Below the pieces are notes generated by a model, which saw only the letters and a list, made by a program, of their open reading frames with translations, was not told the origin of the DNA and did no database searches. A DNA stretch of 64,000 nucleotides from Aliihoeflea sp052435735 (GTDB taxonomy: Bacteria > Pseudomonadota > Alphaproteobacteria > Rhizobiales > Rhizobiaceae), in contig JBQVNB010000003.1 in assembly GCA_052435735.1 (NCBI GenBank), positions 1-64,000 of the forward strand, given 5' to 3'. Position 1 is the first letter of the stretch. Every line of letters begins with the position of its first letter. Positions 44,201 through 52,931 of this stretch are shown one piece after another. Made by a program: the position numbers and the translations under genes.

Positions 44201-45166
44201 ATGGACATGCGGCACCTGCGCTATTTCATCGCCATCGCCGAGGAAGGTTCGCTGTCGAAGGCGGCCGAGCGGCTGAACGTCGCGCAGCCGGCCCTGAGCC
44301 AGCACATGCGCAATATCGAGGAGGACCTGAAGGTCACGCTCCTCTTCCGCTCTTCGCGCGGCGTTCAGTTGACCGAGGCCGGCAAGCGGCTTCTCGAACA
44401 TGGCCGGCTGGTGGTCGAATCCTTCGAGCAGCTCTTCGACATCGTCGGCGGCACCGAGGTCGAGCTGTCCGGCGAGGTCCGCTTCGGCCTGCCGGGAACG
44501 GTGAGCCAGGTGCTCTCGGCGCGACTGATCGACGAGGCTTCGCGGCGCTACCCGAAGATCAGGCTGAGGATCGCCGAGGCGATGAGCGGCTTCATCTTCG
44601 ACTGGCTGCGCGAGGGCAAGGTCGACATCGCCGTCCTCTACCGCGCCCGCGAGACGCGCGGACTTGCATTGACGCCGGTGCTTTCGGAAGAACTGCGCCT
44701 GTTCGCGGCCCCGGGCATGGCCGTCGGCGATCGGCGCCCGGGCGCGGACGCCGTGCGCTACGCCGATGCCATCGCCCTGCCTTTGATCGTCCCGAGCCCC
44801 GGCCACGGCCTGCGCGACCTGCTCGACGAAATGGCGCTCAGCCATTGCGAGACGCCGCTCAACGCCCGCACGGAAATCGATTCCTACGCACCGATCAAGA
44901 CGCTGGTCGAGCAGGGTCTGGGCTATTCGATCCTGCCGGCCATGGCGATCAAGGCCGAGACGGAGGCCGGACGACTGGTGTCGTGGCGGATCGGCGAACC
45001 CGATCTGCGCCGCCAGCTTCTGGTCGCGACGCCGGCGGATCGGCCGATGAGCAGTGCGACGAAGGCGATCGAGAACCTGACGATGGAGATGCTGTCGCGG
45101 CTCGTCGGCGAAGGCGTCTGGGATGCAAGACTCCTCGGCGCCGTCAAGGCGCCCGCCGGCTCATGA
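44201..45166 (+). CDS. LysR family transcriptional regulator
   Basis: A 321-residue LTTR. The N-terminal winged helix (RHLRYFIAIAEEGSLSKAAE, RLNVAQPALSQHMRNIEEDL, about residues 4-45) is followed by the inducer-binding domain (LSGEVRFGLPGTVSQVLSAR, IKTLVEQGLGYSILPAMAIK). It lies in the middle of the CoA catabolic cluster: divergent from the acyl-CoA dehydrogenase operon, convergent with the CoA-transferase gene (6-bp overlap of ends). It probably activates one or both in response to a pathway intermediate. Confidence 0.92.
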   Translation: MDMRHLRYFIAIAEEGSLSKAAERLNVAQPALSQHMRNIEEDLKVTLLFRSSRGVQLTEAGKRLLEHGRLVVESFEQLFDIVGGTEVELSGEVRFGLPGTVSQVLSARLIDEASRRYPKIRLRIAEAMSGFIFDWLREGKVDIAVLYRARETRGLALTPVLSEELRLFAAPGMAVGDRRPGADAVRYADAIALPLIVPSPGHGLRDLLDEMALSHCETPLNARTEIDSYAPIKTLVEQGLGYSILPAMAIKAETEAGRLVSWRIGEPDLRRQLLVATPADRPMSSATKAIENLTMEMLSRLVGEGVWDARLLGAVKAPAGS

Positions 45167-46303
45167 CGCCTTGCGGCCGCGCTTCGGGCTGAATTCGTCG
45201 CGCAGCTTCTCGGTATGGCTGCCGAGCGGCGGCACGGGGCCGGGCGCGCGCACCTCGCCATCGAAACTCGCCGCGCGCGAGAACATGCGGATCGCGCCGC
45301 CAGGCACGGCCAGGTCGACGAAACGCGCCTGCGGATGATCCTCGATATCGGCCACTTCCGACACCTTTCCATAGGCGATCGACGCCGCCTGCAAGCGCTC
45401 GACGACCTCGTGGCCGGCCAGCCGACCGAGCGCGTCCTGAACGGCGGCGTCGGTGTCAGCCCTGCGCGCCACGCGGTCGTTGTTGGTGGCGAAGCAGGGG
45501 TCGGCTGCCAGATCCGGGCGGGCGAGGACGGCAATGCAGAGCTTGTGCCATTCGACATCGTTCTGGATCGAGATCAGGAAGGATTCGCCATCGGCCGCGT
45601 CGAAGATGCCGTAGGGCGCGATGGACGGATGTGCGAGGCCGAGCCGCTTCGGGGCCGAATTGCCGTAGCGATGCGCGATCCACGGCACGTTCATCCAGTC
45701 CATCAGCGAATGGAAGAGCGACACCTCGATATGGGTGCCCTCGCCCGTCCGTCCACGCAGGATCAGTGCCTCGAGAATGGCCTCGTAGGCGTGCATCCCG
45801 GTGGCGATGTCGCAGACCGAAACGCCGACCCGGGCCGGACCGTGTTCGGTTCCGGTGATCGATGACAGGCCGCTTTCGGCCTGGACGAGTAGATCATAGG
45901 CCTTGCGCGTCGCCATCGGTCCCTCTGCGCCGTAGCCGGAGATCGAGCAGGTGACGAGGCGCGGATTGGCCGCGCGCAGCACGTCGTGGCCGAGCCCCAG
46001 CCGGGCCGCCGCGCCGGGCGCGAGATTCTGGATGAAGATGTCGGCACCCGCGAGCATCTCGCGCACCATGGCGAGATCGTCTTCCGCGCGCAGATCGACG
46101 ACGCAACTTTCCTTGCCGCCGTTCAGCCAGACGAAATAGGATGACGAGCCTTCGGCGAAGCGGTCGTATTTGCGCGCGAAATCGCCTTCGGCGCGCTCCA
46201 GCTTGATGACGCGTGCCCCTGCCTCCGCCAGCCGTTCGGAGGCATAAGGGGCTGCGACCGCCTGTTCGAGCGCGACGACGAGAAGACCGTCGAGTGGCCT
46301 CAT
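45161..46303 (-). CDS. CaiB/BaiF family (family III) CoA-transferase
   Basis: A 380-residue CoA-transferase. LVVALEQAVAAPYASERLAE, ARVIKLERAEGDFARKYD, YFVWLNGGKESCVVDL, then the conserved ISGYGAEGPMATRKAYDLLV with the catalytic Asp, and THIEVSLFHSLMDWMNVPWI. It moves CoA between acyl-CoA donors and an organic acid (often succinyl- or malyl-CoA linked). GGAGG lies 9 bp before ATG 46303. With the hydratase and dehydrogenase genes it makes a plausible dicarboxylate degradation route. Confidence 0.92.
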   Translation of the reverse strand: MRPLDGLLVVALEQAVAAPYASERLAEAGARVIKLERAEGDFARKYDRFAEGSSSYFVWLNGGKESCVVDLRAEDDLAMVREMLAGADIFIQNLAPGAAARLGLGHDVLRAANPRLVTCSISGYGAEGPMATRKAYDLLVQAESGLSSITGTEHGPARVGVSVCDIATGMHAYEAILEALILRGRTGEGTHIEVSLFHSLMDWMNVPWIAHRYGNSAPKRLGLAHPSIAPYGIFDAADGESFLISIQNDVEWHKLCIAVLARPDLAADPCFATNNDRVARRADTDAAVQDALGRLAGHEVVERLQAASIAYGKVSEVADIEDHPQARFVDLAVPGGAIRMFSRAASFDGEVRAPGPVPPLGSHTEKLRDEFSPKRGRKAS

Positions 46304-46445
46304 ACGATTGTACCTCCGATTTTTCCGGCTTCGATGGTGGTCGCCAAAGCCCGCCGGCGCCAATACTTATGCGCTATCTGGCCTATAACATTCTGTTTTG
46401 ACGGGAACGGCGAAACTGCTGGAATGCCGATATGGGGAGCGTGAC

Positions 46446-47234
46446 ATGACGGACGGACGACGCAAGGTCGCCCTGATCACCGGCGGCGGAACCGGCGTCG
46501 GCGCGGCATCCGCCCGCGCGCTGGCGGCACGCGGCTTCGACGTCGCGATCAATTACAGTCGCAGCGCGAGCGAGGCGGAAACGACGGTCGGCACCCTGCA
46601 CGATTCCGGCGCGGAAGCGATCGCGCTGCAGGGTTCGGTCGCGGACGACGCCGACTGCCGGCGACTGGTCGCCGACACGCTGTCGCGGTTCGGACGGCTC
46701 GACGCCCTCGTCAACAGCGCCGGCGCGACGCAGTTCGCCGCGCTCGACGACCTCGAGGTGCAGAATGCGGAGGATTTCCAGCGCGTCTATGCCGTCAACC
46801 TGATCGGCCCCTACCAGATGATGCGCGCGGCGGCAGATCCGCTGCGCGCGAGCGGAGCGGGGGCGGTCGTCAACGTCTCGTCCATCGCCGGCGTCAACGG
46901 CAATGGCAGTTCGATCGCCTACATCGCCTCGAAGGGCGCGCTCAACACGCTGACGCTGACCATGGCGCGACTTCTGGCGCCGAAGGTACGGGTGAATACG
47001 GTCCTGCCGGGCCTTCTCGACACGCGGTGGCTCGAGGCGGGGCTGGGCAGCGAAGCCTTCGCGAAGGTGAGGGAAAACTTCGCCGCACAATCGGCGCTGG
47101 ACGACATCTGCACGGCCGACGACGTCGCGGACGTCGTCGCCTTCCTCGTCTGCGACGCTCGCAAGATGACGGGCCAACTGATGCCGGTGGATGCCGGTTT
47201 CCTGCTCGGCCGTGGCGCGAAGGTCTCGAAATGA
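46446..47234 (+). CDS. Short-chain dehydrogenase/reductase
   Basis: A 262-residue SDR: ALITGGGTGVGAASARAL at residues 9-26, NYSRSA after beta-2 (no acidic residue; NADP+ is more likely), NSAGATQF, NVSSIAGVNGNGSSIAYIAS with Ser and Tyr-x3-Lys, and MTGQLMPVDAGFLLG. GGGGAG precedes ATG 46446. A longer TTG-initiated frame from 46398 is not favoured. It is followed 64 bp later by the acyl-CoA synthetase, with a GntR-type palindrome between them. Confidence 0.9.
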   Translation: MTDGRRKVALITGGGTGVGAASARALAARGFDVAINYSRSASEAETTVGTLHDSGAEAIALQGSVADDADCRRLVADTLSRFGRLDALVNSAGATQFAALDDLEVQNAEDFQRVYAVNLIGPYQMMRAAADPLRASGAGAVVNVSSIAGVNGNGSSIAYIASKGALNTLTLTMARLLAPKVRVNTVLPGLLDTRWLEAGLGSEAFAKVRENFAAQSALDDICTADDVADVVAFLVCDARKMTGQLMPVDAGFLLGRGAKVSK

Positions 47235-47239
47235 ACCCG

Positions 47240-47256
47240 TTGTCGGACATTCCGAC
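47240..47256. promoter_or_regulatory. Candidate GntR operator A
   Basis: TTGTCGGACATTCCGAC: contains the TGTCGGACA core shared with operators B and C, plus a GTCGGA...TCCGAC dyad. It lies between the SDR stop and the acyl-CoA synthetase start. Confidence 0.55.
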
Positions 47257-47298
47257 TTAGCCTAGCTTCGGCACGGACGCGCCGGAACGGAGGAACAG

Positions 47299-48897
47299 AT
47301 GGCCTATCCGCAGACCCGCCACGAGGTGCATTACGGCAGCCGGATGGTGCGCGCCTTCGTCGACAGGCCCCCTTATATCGACGCGATGTTCCGCGCCGCG
47401 GTCGCCGCCGCGCCGGAGCGTGACGCGATCGTGATGGATGCGGAGCGCATGAGCTATGCGGCGCTCGATGCGCGGGTCGAGGCCGTCGCGGCAAATCTGG
47501 TCGCGCGGGGACTGGGCAAGGGCGACCGGATCGCGCTCCTTCTCGAGAACGGCTTCGCCTTCCTCGAATGCGTGCTGGCTGCGGCGCGCGCGGGCCTGAT
47601 CGTGGTGCCGATGAACACGCGGCAGCGGCGGCCGGAAATCGAGTTCGTTCTCAACCAGTGTCGCGCCGCGGCGCTGGTCTATGATGCCGATCACGCCGCC
47701 AACCTGCCGGCGGAGGATGAGGTGCCGGATCTGCGGATGCGCTGCGTCGTCGGGCAGGGACCGGACGTGCCTTACGAGGATCTGGCGCGGCCGGCCGCTG
47801 CCGCGTCGTTCCCGCAAGTGGCCGAGGACGACGTCTTTTGCCTTCTCTACACGTCGGGGACGACCGGACGGCCGAAGGGCGCGAAGCTGACCCACTTCTC
47901 GACTATCCACTCGACGATCAACTACGCCTCCGCGCTGGCGCTGACCCCGGCCGATGTCGGGCTGCTCGCCGTCCCGGCCTCGCACGTCACCGGTCTCGTC
48001 GCCGTTCTTCTCACCATGATCCGCGCCGGCGGCACGACGGTGATGCTGCCGGCCTTCAAGGCGCGGCATTTCCTCGAAGTCGTGGCGCGGGAGAAGGCGA
48101 CCTTCACCATCATGGTCCCGGCAATGTACAATCTGTGCCTGCTCGACCCCGACTTCGCCGGCTTCGACCTGTCGCACTGGCGCATTGCCGGCTTCGGCGG
48201 GGCACCGATGCCGCAGGCGACGATCGATCGCCTCGCCGGGGCGGCGCCTTCGCTCAACCTCGTCAACTGCTACGGCTCGACCGAGACCACGTCTCCTGCG
48301 ACGATCCTGCCGATCGGCGACATCGCCGCCCATCCGAAAGCCGTCGGCCGGCCGGTCGCGGGCTGCGACATCCTCATCGTCGACGAGCACGGCCGCGAAG
48401 TGGCGCCGGGCGAAAGCGGCGAGCTGATGATCGCGGGCGCGATGGTGGTGCCCGGCTACTGGGAAAATCCGGAGGCCGACGCTGCCGGCTTCATCGATGG
48501 CTACTGGGTGTCCGGCGATGTTGGTTCGGTGGATGCCGAAGGCTATGTCCACGTCTTCGACCGCAAGAAGGACATGATCAACCGGGCCGGCTTCAAGGTC
48601 TATTGCATCGAGGTCGAGAGCGTCCTGTCGCGCCATCCGGCGGTGATCGAGAGCGCGGTCGTCGGCCGCCCCGATCCGGTTCTCGGCGAAAAGGTCCACG
48701 CCTTCATCGTCGCCCGCCCCGGGGCTGCGGATATGCAAGCCATCCGCGCCTACTGCGCGGAGCGCCTGTCCGATTACAAGGTGCCGGATGCGATCACGTT
48801 CCTCGAAGGCCCCCTGCCGCGCAACCCGAACGGCAAGATTCTGAAGACGTCGCTGCGCCAGATGCTGCCGGCGGACGATGTCGCTGCCGCGCGTTGA
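47299..48897 (+). CDS. AMP-binding acyl-CoA synthetase
   Basis: A 532-residue ANL ligase: CLLYTSGTTGRPKGAKLTH P-loop near residues 184-202, NLVNCYGSTETTSPATILP, GYWENPEADAAGFIDGYWVS, GDVGSVDAEGYVHVFDRKKD, NRAGFKVYCIEVESVLSRHP hinge and the final lysine in LPRNPNGKILKTSLRQML. It is complete and cytosolic. It is not a close copy of the synthetase at 15.4-17.0 kb despite equal length. It probably activates the acid imported by TRAP system 3. Confidence 0.93.
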   Translation: MAYPQTRHEVHYGSRMVRAFVDRPPYIDAMFRAAVAAAPERDAIVMDAERMSYAALDARVEAVAANLVARGLGKGDRIALLLENGFAFLECVLAAARAGLIVVPMNTRQRRPEIEFVLNQCRAAALVYDADHAANLPAEDEVPDLRMRCVVGQGPDVPYEDLARPAAAASFPQVAEDDVFCLLYTSGTTGRPKGAKLTHFSTIHSTINYASALALTPADVGLLAVPASHVTGLVAVLLTMIRAGGTTVMLPAFKARHFLEVVAREKATFTIMVPAMYNLCLLDPDFAGFDLSHWRIAGFGGAPMPQATIDRLAGAAPSLNLVNCYGSTETTSPATILPIGDIAAHPKAVGRPVAGCDILIVDEHGREVAPGESGELMIAGAMVVPGYWENPEADAAGFIDGYWVSGDVGSVDAEGYVHVFDRKKDMINRAGFKVYCIEVESVLSRHPAVIESAVVGRPDPVLGEKVHAFIVARPGAADMQAIRAYCAERLSDYKVPDAITFLEGPLPRNPNGKILKTSLRQMLPADDVAAAR

Positions 48898-48924
48898 CAA
48901 GTCGCGAGGCCGGGTGTCAATGTT

Positions 48925-48941
48925 GGAATGTCGGACATTCC
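48925..48941. promoter_or_regulatory. Candidate GntR operator B
   Basis: GGAATGTC-G-GACATTCC, a perfect 17-bp palindrome in the 181-bp gap before TRAP system 3. Its right half, GACATTCC, is identical to that of operator A. Nothing else was identified in this gap. Confidence 0.65.
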
Positions 48942-49078
48942 GATAAGTGCCTCTGGGAGGAGGCGGCGACGCTTGCAGGCCGGGAGAAGCGCACTTCTAA
49001 GACGGAAATGACGCGCGATCGGGCCTTGATCACGTGAAGGCGGGAAACGACCCGCAATCTATCACTCAGGGAGGAAAC

Positions 49079-50167
49079 ATGACGAAACTCGCGAAATGGG
49101 CGGTGCTTGCCTCCGCCACCTTGTGGTCCGGCGCCGCACTCGCGCAGACCAATCTGATGATCTCGGCCTCGCTGCCGCAGGTTCATTTCTGGGTCGGCCA
49201 GCACATGGACCCCTTCGCCGACGCCATCGAGGCCGAGACCAATGGCGAGATCGCCTTCACGCGCTTCTATGCCGGCGAGCTGACCTCGGTCGGCCGCGAG
49301 CTCGACGCGCTGCAGGGCGGGACGGTCGCCGTCGCGGCGCCGCTGCTGGCGCCCTATCACGAGGGGACCTTTCCGCTTTCCGACGTGACCCAGCTTCCCA
49401 CCATCGGCACCAATTCCGAGCTGATGACCCGCGCCTTCCTGAAGCTGATGGACGACGACACCGAGCTGGCGGACGGCAAGACCTTCTATCAGTACGAGAT
49501 CGAACCGAAGGAAATTCGCGCCTGGCCGGTGGCGACGACTGCGGCCTATGCGATTTCCTTTGCCGGCGAAAATCCGGATTCGGTCTCCGGGTTGAGCGGC
49601 AAGCCGATGCGTGCGGGGTCGGCACTGCACACCATCTTCCTCAACGAACTGGGCGTCACGCCGGTGACGATGCCGTCTTCCGCATCCTATGAGGCGCTGT
49701 CGCGCGGAACGGTCGAAGGCACGATCCTGTCGATCGGCGACTGGCGCTCCTATTCGCTCCAGGACGTGCTGACCCACACGATCACCGGTGTCGCCGTTGG
49801 CCACTGGGGCAGCTATCTGGCGATCAACAACGCGACCTGGGAGACGCTGACGCCCGAGCAGCAGGAAACCTGGGACCGGGTCGCGCGCGACATCGCGATG
49901 CAGAACGCCGCCGGCATCGACGCGCAGGACATCGAGGTGCAGGAAGAGGCCGCGGGCGCAGGCTCGGTCTTCACGCCGATCACCGACATGTCGCAGGAAA
50001 TGCAGGACCACATCGCCATGGCTTCGACAAACACCTGGCAGACCTGGGTGGAGCAGACGGAGGCCGCCGGTCACCCCGGCCGTGCCACCGCCAAGCGCTG
50101 GGCCGAACTGGTCGTCGAGGAGGGCGGCGAACTGCCCGCCGGCGTCGCCGAATTCCTCGAGCTTTGA
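49079..50167 (+). CDS. dctP: TRAP transporter solute-binding protein, system 3
   Basis: A 362-residue periplasmic protein. The signal peptide covers residues 1-22 (ends SGAALA before QTN). The fold landmarks are recognisable but divergent: RFYAGELTSVGRELDALQGG, LSGKPMRAGSALHTIFLNEL in place of the usual LKMR region, and SRGTVEGTILSIGDWRSY. The arginine (KPMRAG) is kept. It is longer than systems 1 and 2 by about 30 residues. GGGAGG is 6 bp before ATG 49079. The regulator is probably the GntR at the end of the cluster. Confidence 0.9.
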   Translation: MTKLAKWAVLASATLWSGAALAQTNLMISASLPQVHFWVGQHMDPFADAIEAETNGEIAFTRFYAGELTSVGRELDALQGGTVAVAAPLLAPYHEGTFPLSDVTQLPTIGTNSELMTRAFLKLMDDDTELADGKTFYQYEIEPKEIRAWPVATTAAYAISFAGENPDSVSGLSGKPMRAGSALHTIFLNELGVTPVTMPSSASYEALSRGTVEGTILSIGDWRSYSLQDVLTHTITGVAVGHWGSYLAINNATWETLTPEQQETWDRVARDIAMQNAAGIDAQDIEVQEEAAGAGSVFTPITDMSQEMQDHIAMASTNTWQTWVEQTEAAGHPGRATAKRWAELVVEEGGELPAGVAEFLEL

Positions 50168-50175
50168 CGTCTTGA

Positions 50176-50197
50176 AGACGGCGCTCCGGCGCCGTCT
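50176..50197 (+). other. Stem-loop between dctP and dctM of system 3
   Basis: Perfect 9-bp stem (50176-50184 with 50189-50197) and TCCG tetraloop, 8 bp after the dctP stop. It is followed by a pyrimidine-rich run (CCTTCCCTC) but no T-tract. Confidence 0.65.
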
Positions 50198-50225
50198 CCT
50201 TCCCTCGACCAACGGATGTTGCCAA

Positions 50226-51530
50226 GTGTCGCACAGCCTCGCCTTGTGGTTCGTCGCCTTCTGGTTCGCAGCCTTCCTCCTCCTCGGGCAGAACGTCGCC
50301 ACGGTGCTGTTCGGCGCCGGCCTTCTGGGCATGTATCTGTGGGTCGGACCGCAGCTCTTCCAGGGCATTCTGGGCCAGGACATCTTCTTCACCGCCTCGT
50401 CCTATTCGCTGTCGATCATCCCGCTCTACCTCCTGATGGCGCAGCTTTTGATGCGCGGCGGGCTGATCGTCGATCTCTTCCGCGTCGGCCATCGCCTGTC
50501 CGGCTACCGCCGCTTTCCGCTCGGGGTGGCGACGCTGGTGACCGGTGGCATGCTGGGCGCGGTGTCGGGATCGGGTTCGGCTAGCGCGGCGGCGCTGGCG
50601 ACCCTCGCCGGCCCCGAACTCGAACGCGTCGGCTATACGCGCCGCTTCGCGATCGGACTTGCGGCCGTCGCCGGCTCGCTGTCGGCGGTCATACCGCCGA
50701 GCCTGATCGTCATCATCTACGGATCGATCACCACAGTGCCGATCGGCCAGCTCTTCATCGGCCTTCTCGGACCGGGCCTCCTGTGCCTGCTGGTCTATGT
50801 CGTCTGCATCCGCCTGTTCGGCGAAGTGACGCCGGGAGCCACCGAAGGGATCGCGCCGGCGGGGGCCGATCACGTCGGCGGATCGAGCTTTGCGGCCAGC
50901 GCCTTTCTGGTTTTCCTGATGGTGGTCGTCTTCGGCGGCATATATGGCGGCGTCATCACGGTCGGCGAGGCCGGCGCCATCGGCGCCTTCACGGCGCTTA
51001 TCGGCCTGACATTCATGCGCCGTATCGGCATCGGCGACCTGGCCCATGCGCTCGCCGATTCGGTCAAGATCACCGCGATGCTGATGATGCTGGTGATCGG
51101 CGCACAGATCTTCGCCCGCTTCCTGTCGATCTCGCGCGTGCCGCGCGAACTTCTCGCCCTTGCCGAACCGCTTCTGGCAAGCCCCGGCATCATCGCGGCG
51201 CTGCTCCTGTTCCTGCTCTTTATCGCCGGGATGATCCTCGAATCGGCGGCGGTCATCCTCTTGATCGTTCCGATCGTCCTGCCGATCCTGCAGGCGGCAG
51301 GCATCGATCTCCTCTGGTTCGGCGTGATGGCAAGCTTCATGATCGCACTCGGCCTTTTGACCCCGCCGGTCGGCCTGTCCGCCTATGCCGCATCGGCCGC
51401 CGCGCGCTATCCGGTGGCGCAGGTGTTTCGCCCGGCGACCCAGTTCGCGGTCGTCGCGGCGATCGTCGTCGGCGGCGCGATGATCTTCGTGCCGGGTCTC
51501 GTCACCTGGCTGCCAAGCCATATCCGCTAG
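50226..51530 (+). CDS. dctM: TRAP transporter large permease, system 3
   Basis: A 434-residue DctM. IIPLYLLMAQLLMRGGLIVD, GAVSGSGSASAAALATLAGP (conserved SGS region), IPPSLIVIIYGSITTVPIGQ, GVITVGEAGAIGAFTALI, and GLLTPPVGLSAYAASAAA show the family. The start is taken as GTG 50226 (VSHSLALWFVAFWF). The upstream open frame has no membrane character. This operon places dctM before dctQ, the reverse of systems 1 and 2. Confidence 0.92.
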   Translation: MSHSLALWFVAFWFAAFLLLGQNVATVLFGAGLLGMYLWVGPQLFQGILGQDIFFTASSYSLSIIPLYLLMAQLLMRGGLIVDLFRVGHRLSGYRRFPLGVATLVTGGMLGAVSGSGSASAAALATLAGPELERVGYTRRFAIGLAAVAGSLSAVIPPSLIVIIYGSITTVPIGQLFIGLLGPGLLCLLVYVVCIRLFGEVTPGATEGIAPAGADHVGGSSFAASAFLVFLMVVVFGGIYGGVITVGEAGAIGAFTALIGLTFMRRIGIGDLAHALADSVKITAMLMMLVIGAQIFARFLSISRVPRELLALAEPLLASPGIIAALLLFLLFIAGMILESAAVILLIVPIVLPILQAAGIDLLWFGVMASFMIALGLLTPPVGLSAYAASAAARYPVAQVFRPATQFAVVAAIVVGGAMIFVPGLVTWLPSHIR

Positions 51531-51539
51531 GAGCCTTCG

Positions 51540-52079
51540 ATGAACCTCTATCGCGGCCTTGGAAAGTTCGAATGGGGCATGGCCTCGATCGGAGCGGGCC
51601 TGTGCCTGTTCGTGATGATGATGATCACCGTGATCAGCGTCTTCGGCCGCTACGTGCTCCAGACCGACCTCGTGCCGGGCGCCTACAACATCATCGAGCG
51701 GGTGGTCTTCCCGCTATTGATCTTCTGGGCCCTGCCGCTGGCCCATCGCGAGGGCGTGTTCCCGAAGCTCGAAATCCTCGCCGACGCCCTTCCCTTCGCG
51801 GCCCGCAAGCTTCTCGCGCTCTTCGTCATCGCGATCGAACTCGCGATCTTCCTTCTTTTGACCTGGTATGTCGGCAAGTTTGCCTGGGCGGGTTTCGCGA
51901 GCGCCCGCACGATGCAGATCGGCTCGGACTACTATCCGCTCTGGCCGCTGTTGATGATGGTGCCGCTGGCCTTCGGGCTGATGATCATCGAGATGATTGC
52001 GACGCTCATTCGCGACGGCCGGGCCCTGGCGCGCGGGCGCGAGGACGATGCGGCGAACGGGCACGCCCCTACGGGGTGA
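51540..52079 (+). CDS. dctQ: TRAP transporter small permease, system 3
   Basis: A 179-residue DctQ with four helices (about residues 15-35, 54-70, 88-108 and 134-155). ITVISVFGRYVLQTDLVPGA is the motif after helix 1; PLAHREGVFPKLEILADALP and a polar C-terminus follow. It starts 9 bp after dctM. Its last 11 bases overlap the convergent GntR gene. Confidence 0.9.
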   Translation: MNLYRGLGKFEWGMASIGAGLCLFVMMMITVISVFGRYVLQTDLVPGAYNIIERVVFPLLIFWALPLAHREGVFPKLEILADALPFAARKLLALFVIAIELAIFLLLTWYVGKFAWAGFASARTMQIGSDYYPLWPLLMMVPLAFGLMIIEMIATLIRDGRALARGREDDAANGHAPTG

Positions 52080-52803
52080 CGCCCGGCTCGATGCGCTGGT
52101 CGATGCTGAGGCCGGCGAGTTCCCATCCGCGCTTCAAATCCGCAACATGCTTGCGCATCCACAATTCGGCATGCGCCCCGTCGCGCCGTTCGATGCCCGC
52201 CACCACCTCGCGATGGGCATCCACGAGGCGGCGTGCCGCCTGCGGCAACTGCATCTGGAAGGTTTCGAAAGCAGGATAGAGCAGGAGGCCGACCGGCTCC
52301 CGCGACAGGAGCAGAACCTTATTCGCGGCCGCCGCCGAAACGAGCGAATGAAATTCGAGGTCGAGCTTGCCGGGCGAGATGCCGCGTTCGACGATGGCGG
52401 CAGTGGCGTCGAGATTGGCCTTGAGAGCGGCGATCTGCGCGTCGGTCGCCACGTCCGCCGCAAGCTGTGCGGCCAGCGGCTCGAGCACCATCGCGACCTC
52501 CCACAATTCATGGAACGTCACCTCGTGCATGACGAGAGCGCGTGTCGTGCGCGGGGCGAGATCGGCCGAATGCGGCACGGTGACGAGAAGGCGCTTGCGC
52601 CCCTCGCGCCGCACCAGCCCCTCGCTTTCGAGCTGGCGGATGCCCTCGCGCACCGTCGAGCGGTTGACGCCGAACTTCGCCGCGAGCTCGATTTCGCTCG
52701 GCAGGGGCTCGCCGGGCTTCAGCGCGCCCGAAAGAATGTGCTTCTGCAGTTCCGTCGATACGGCCTGATAGGCCGGCGGCACTTTCAGTTTCTCGATTTC
52801 CAA
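52069..52803 (-). CDS. GntR family regulator, FadR/FCD subfamily
   Basis: A 244-residue regulator. Winged helix: YQAVSTELQKHILSGALKPG, EPLPSEIELAAKFGVNRSTV, REGIRQLESEGLVRREGRKR (about residues 14-68). The C-terminal FCD-type helical domain has metal/ligand-type residues in HEVTFHELWEVAMVLEPLAA and EFHSLVSAAAANKVLLLSRE. It ends convergently with dctQ of system 3. TGTCNGACA palindromes upstream of it, of TRAP 3 and of the acyl-CoA synthetase suggest one local regulon. Confidence 0.92.
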   Translation of the reverse strand: MEIEKLKVPPAYQAVSTELQKHILSGALKPGEPLPSEIELAAKFGVNRSTVREGIRQLESEGLVRREGRKRLLVTVPHSADLAPRTTRALVMHEVTFHELWEVAMVLEPLAAQLAADVATDAQIAALKANLDATAAIVERGISPGKLDLEFHSLVSAAAANKVLLLSREPVGLLLYPAFETFQMQLPQAARRLVDAHREVVAGIERRDGAHAELWMRKHVADLKRGWELAGLSIDQRIEPGVTP

Positions 52804-52868
52804 CGCGTCCCGCTCCGCACTCGATCCGGATTCGATCTAGCACGAATCCGGGTGCAGCAGGCAAGTTT

Positions 52869-52879
52869 TTGTCCGACAA
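52869..52879. promoter_or_regulatory. Candidate GntR operator C (autoregulatory)
   Basis: TTGTC-C-GACAA, a perfect 11-bp palindrome 66 bp before the GntR start codon, with the same TGTCNGACA core as operators A and B. Confidence 0.6.
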
Positions 52880-52899
52880 TCGGTCAGCTTGGAGTGAGG

Positions 52900-52923
52900 A
52901 GGGCGGCCGTGTCGGGCCGCCCT
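52900..52923 (-). terminator. Terminator-like hairpin after the cyclase gene
   Basis: Perfect 9-bp GC stem (52900-52908 with 52915-52923), 6-nt loop, 8 bp past the cyclase stop on the minus strand. No U-tract. It probably marks the end of the long liv-cyclase operon. Confidence 0.5.
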
Positions 52924-52931
52924 GCCGCGAT

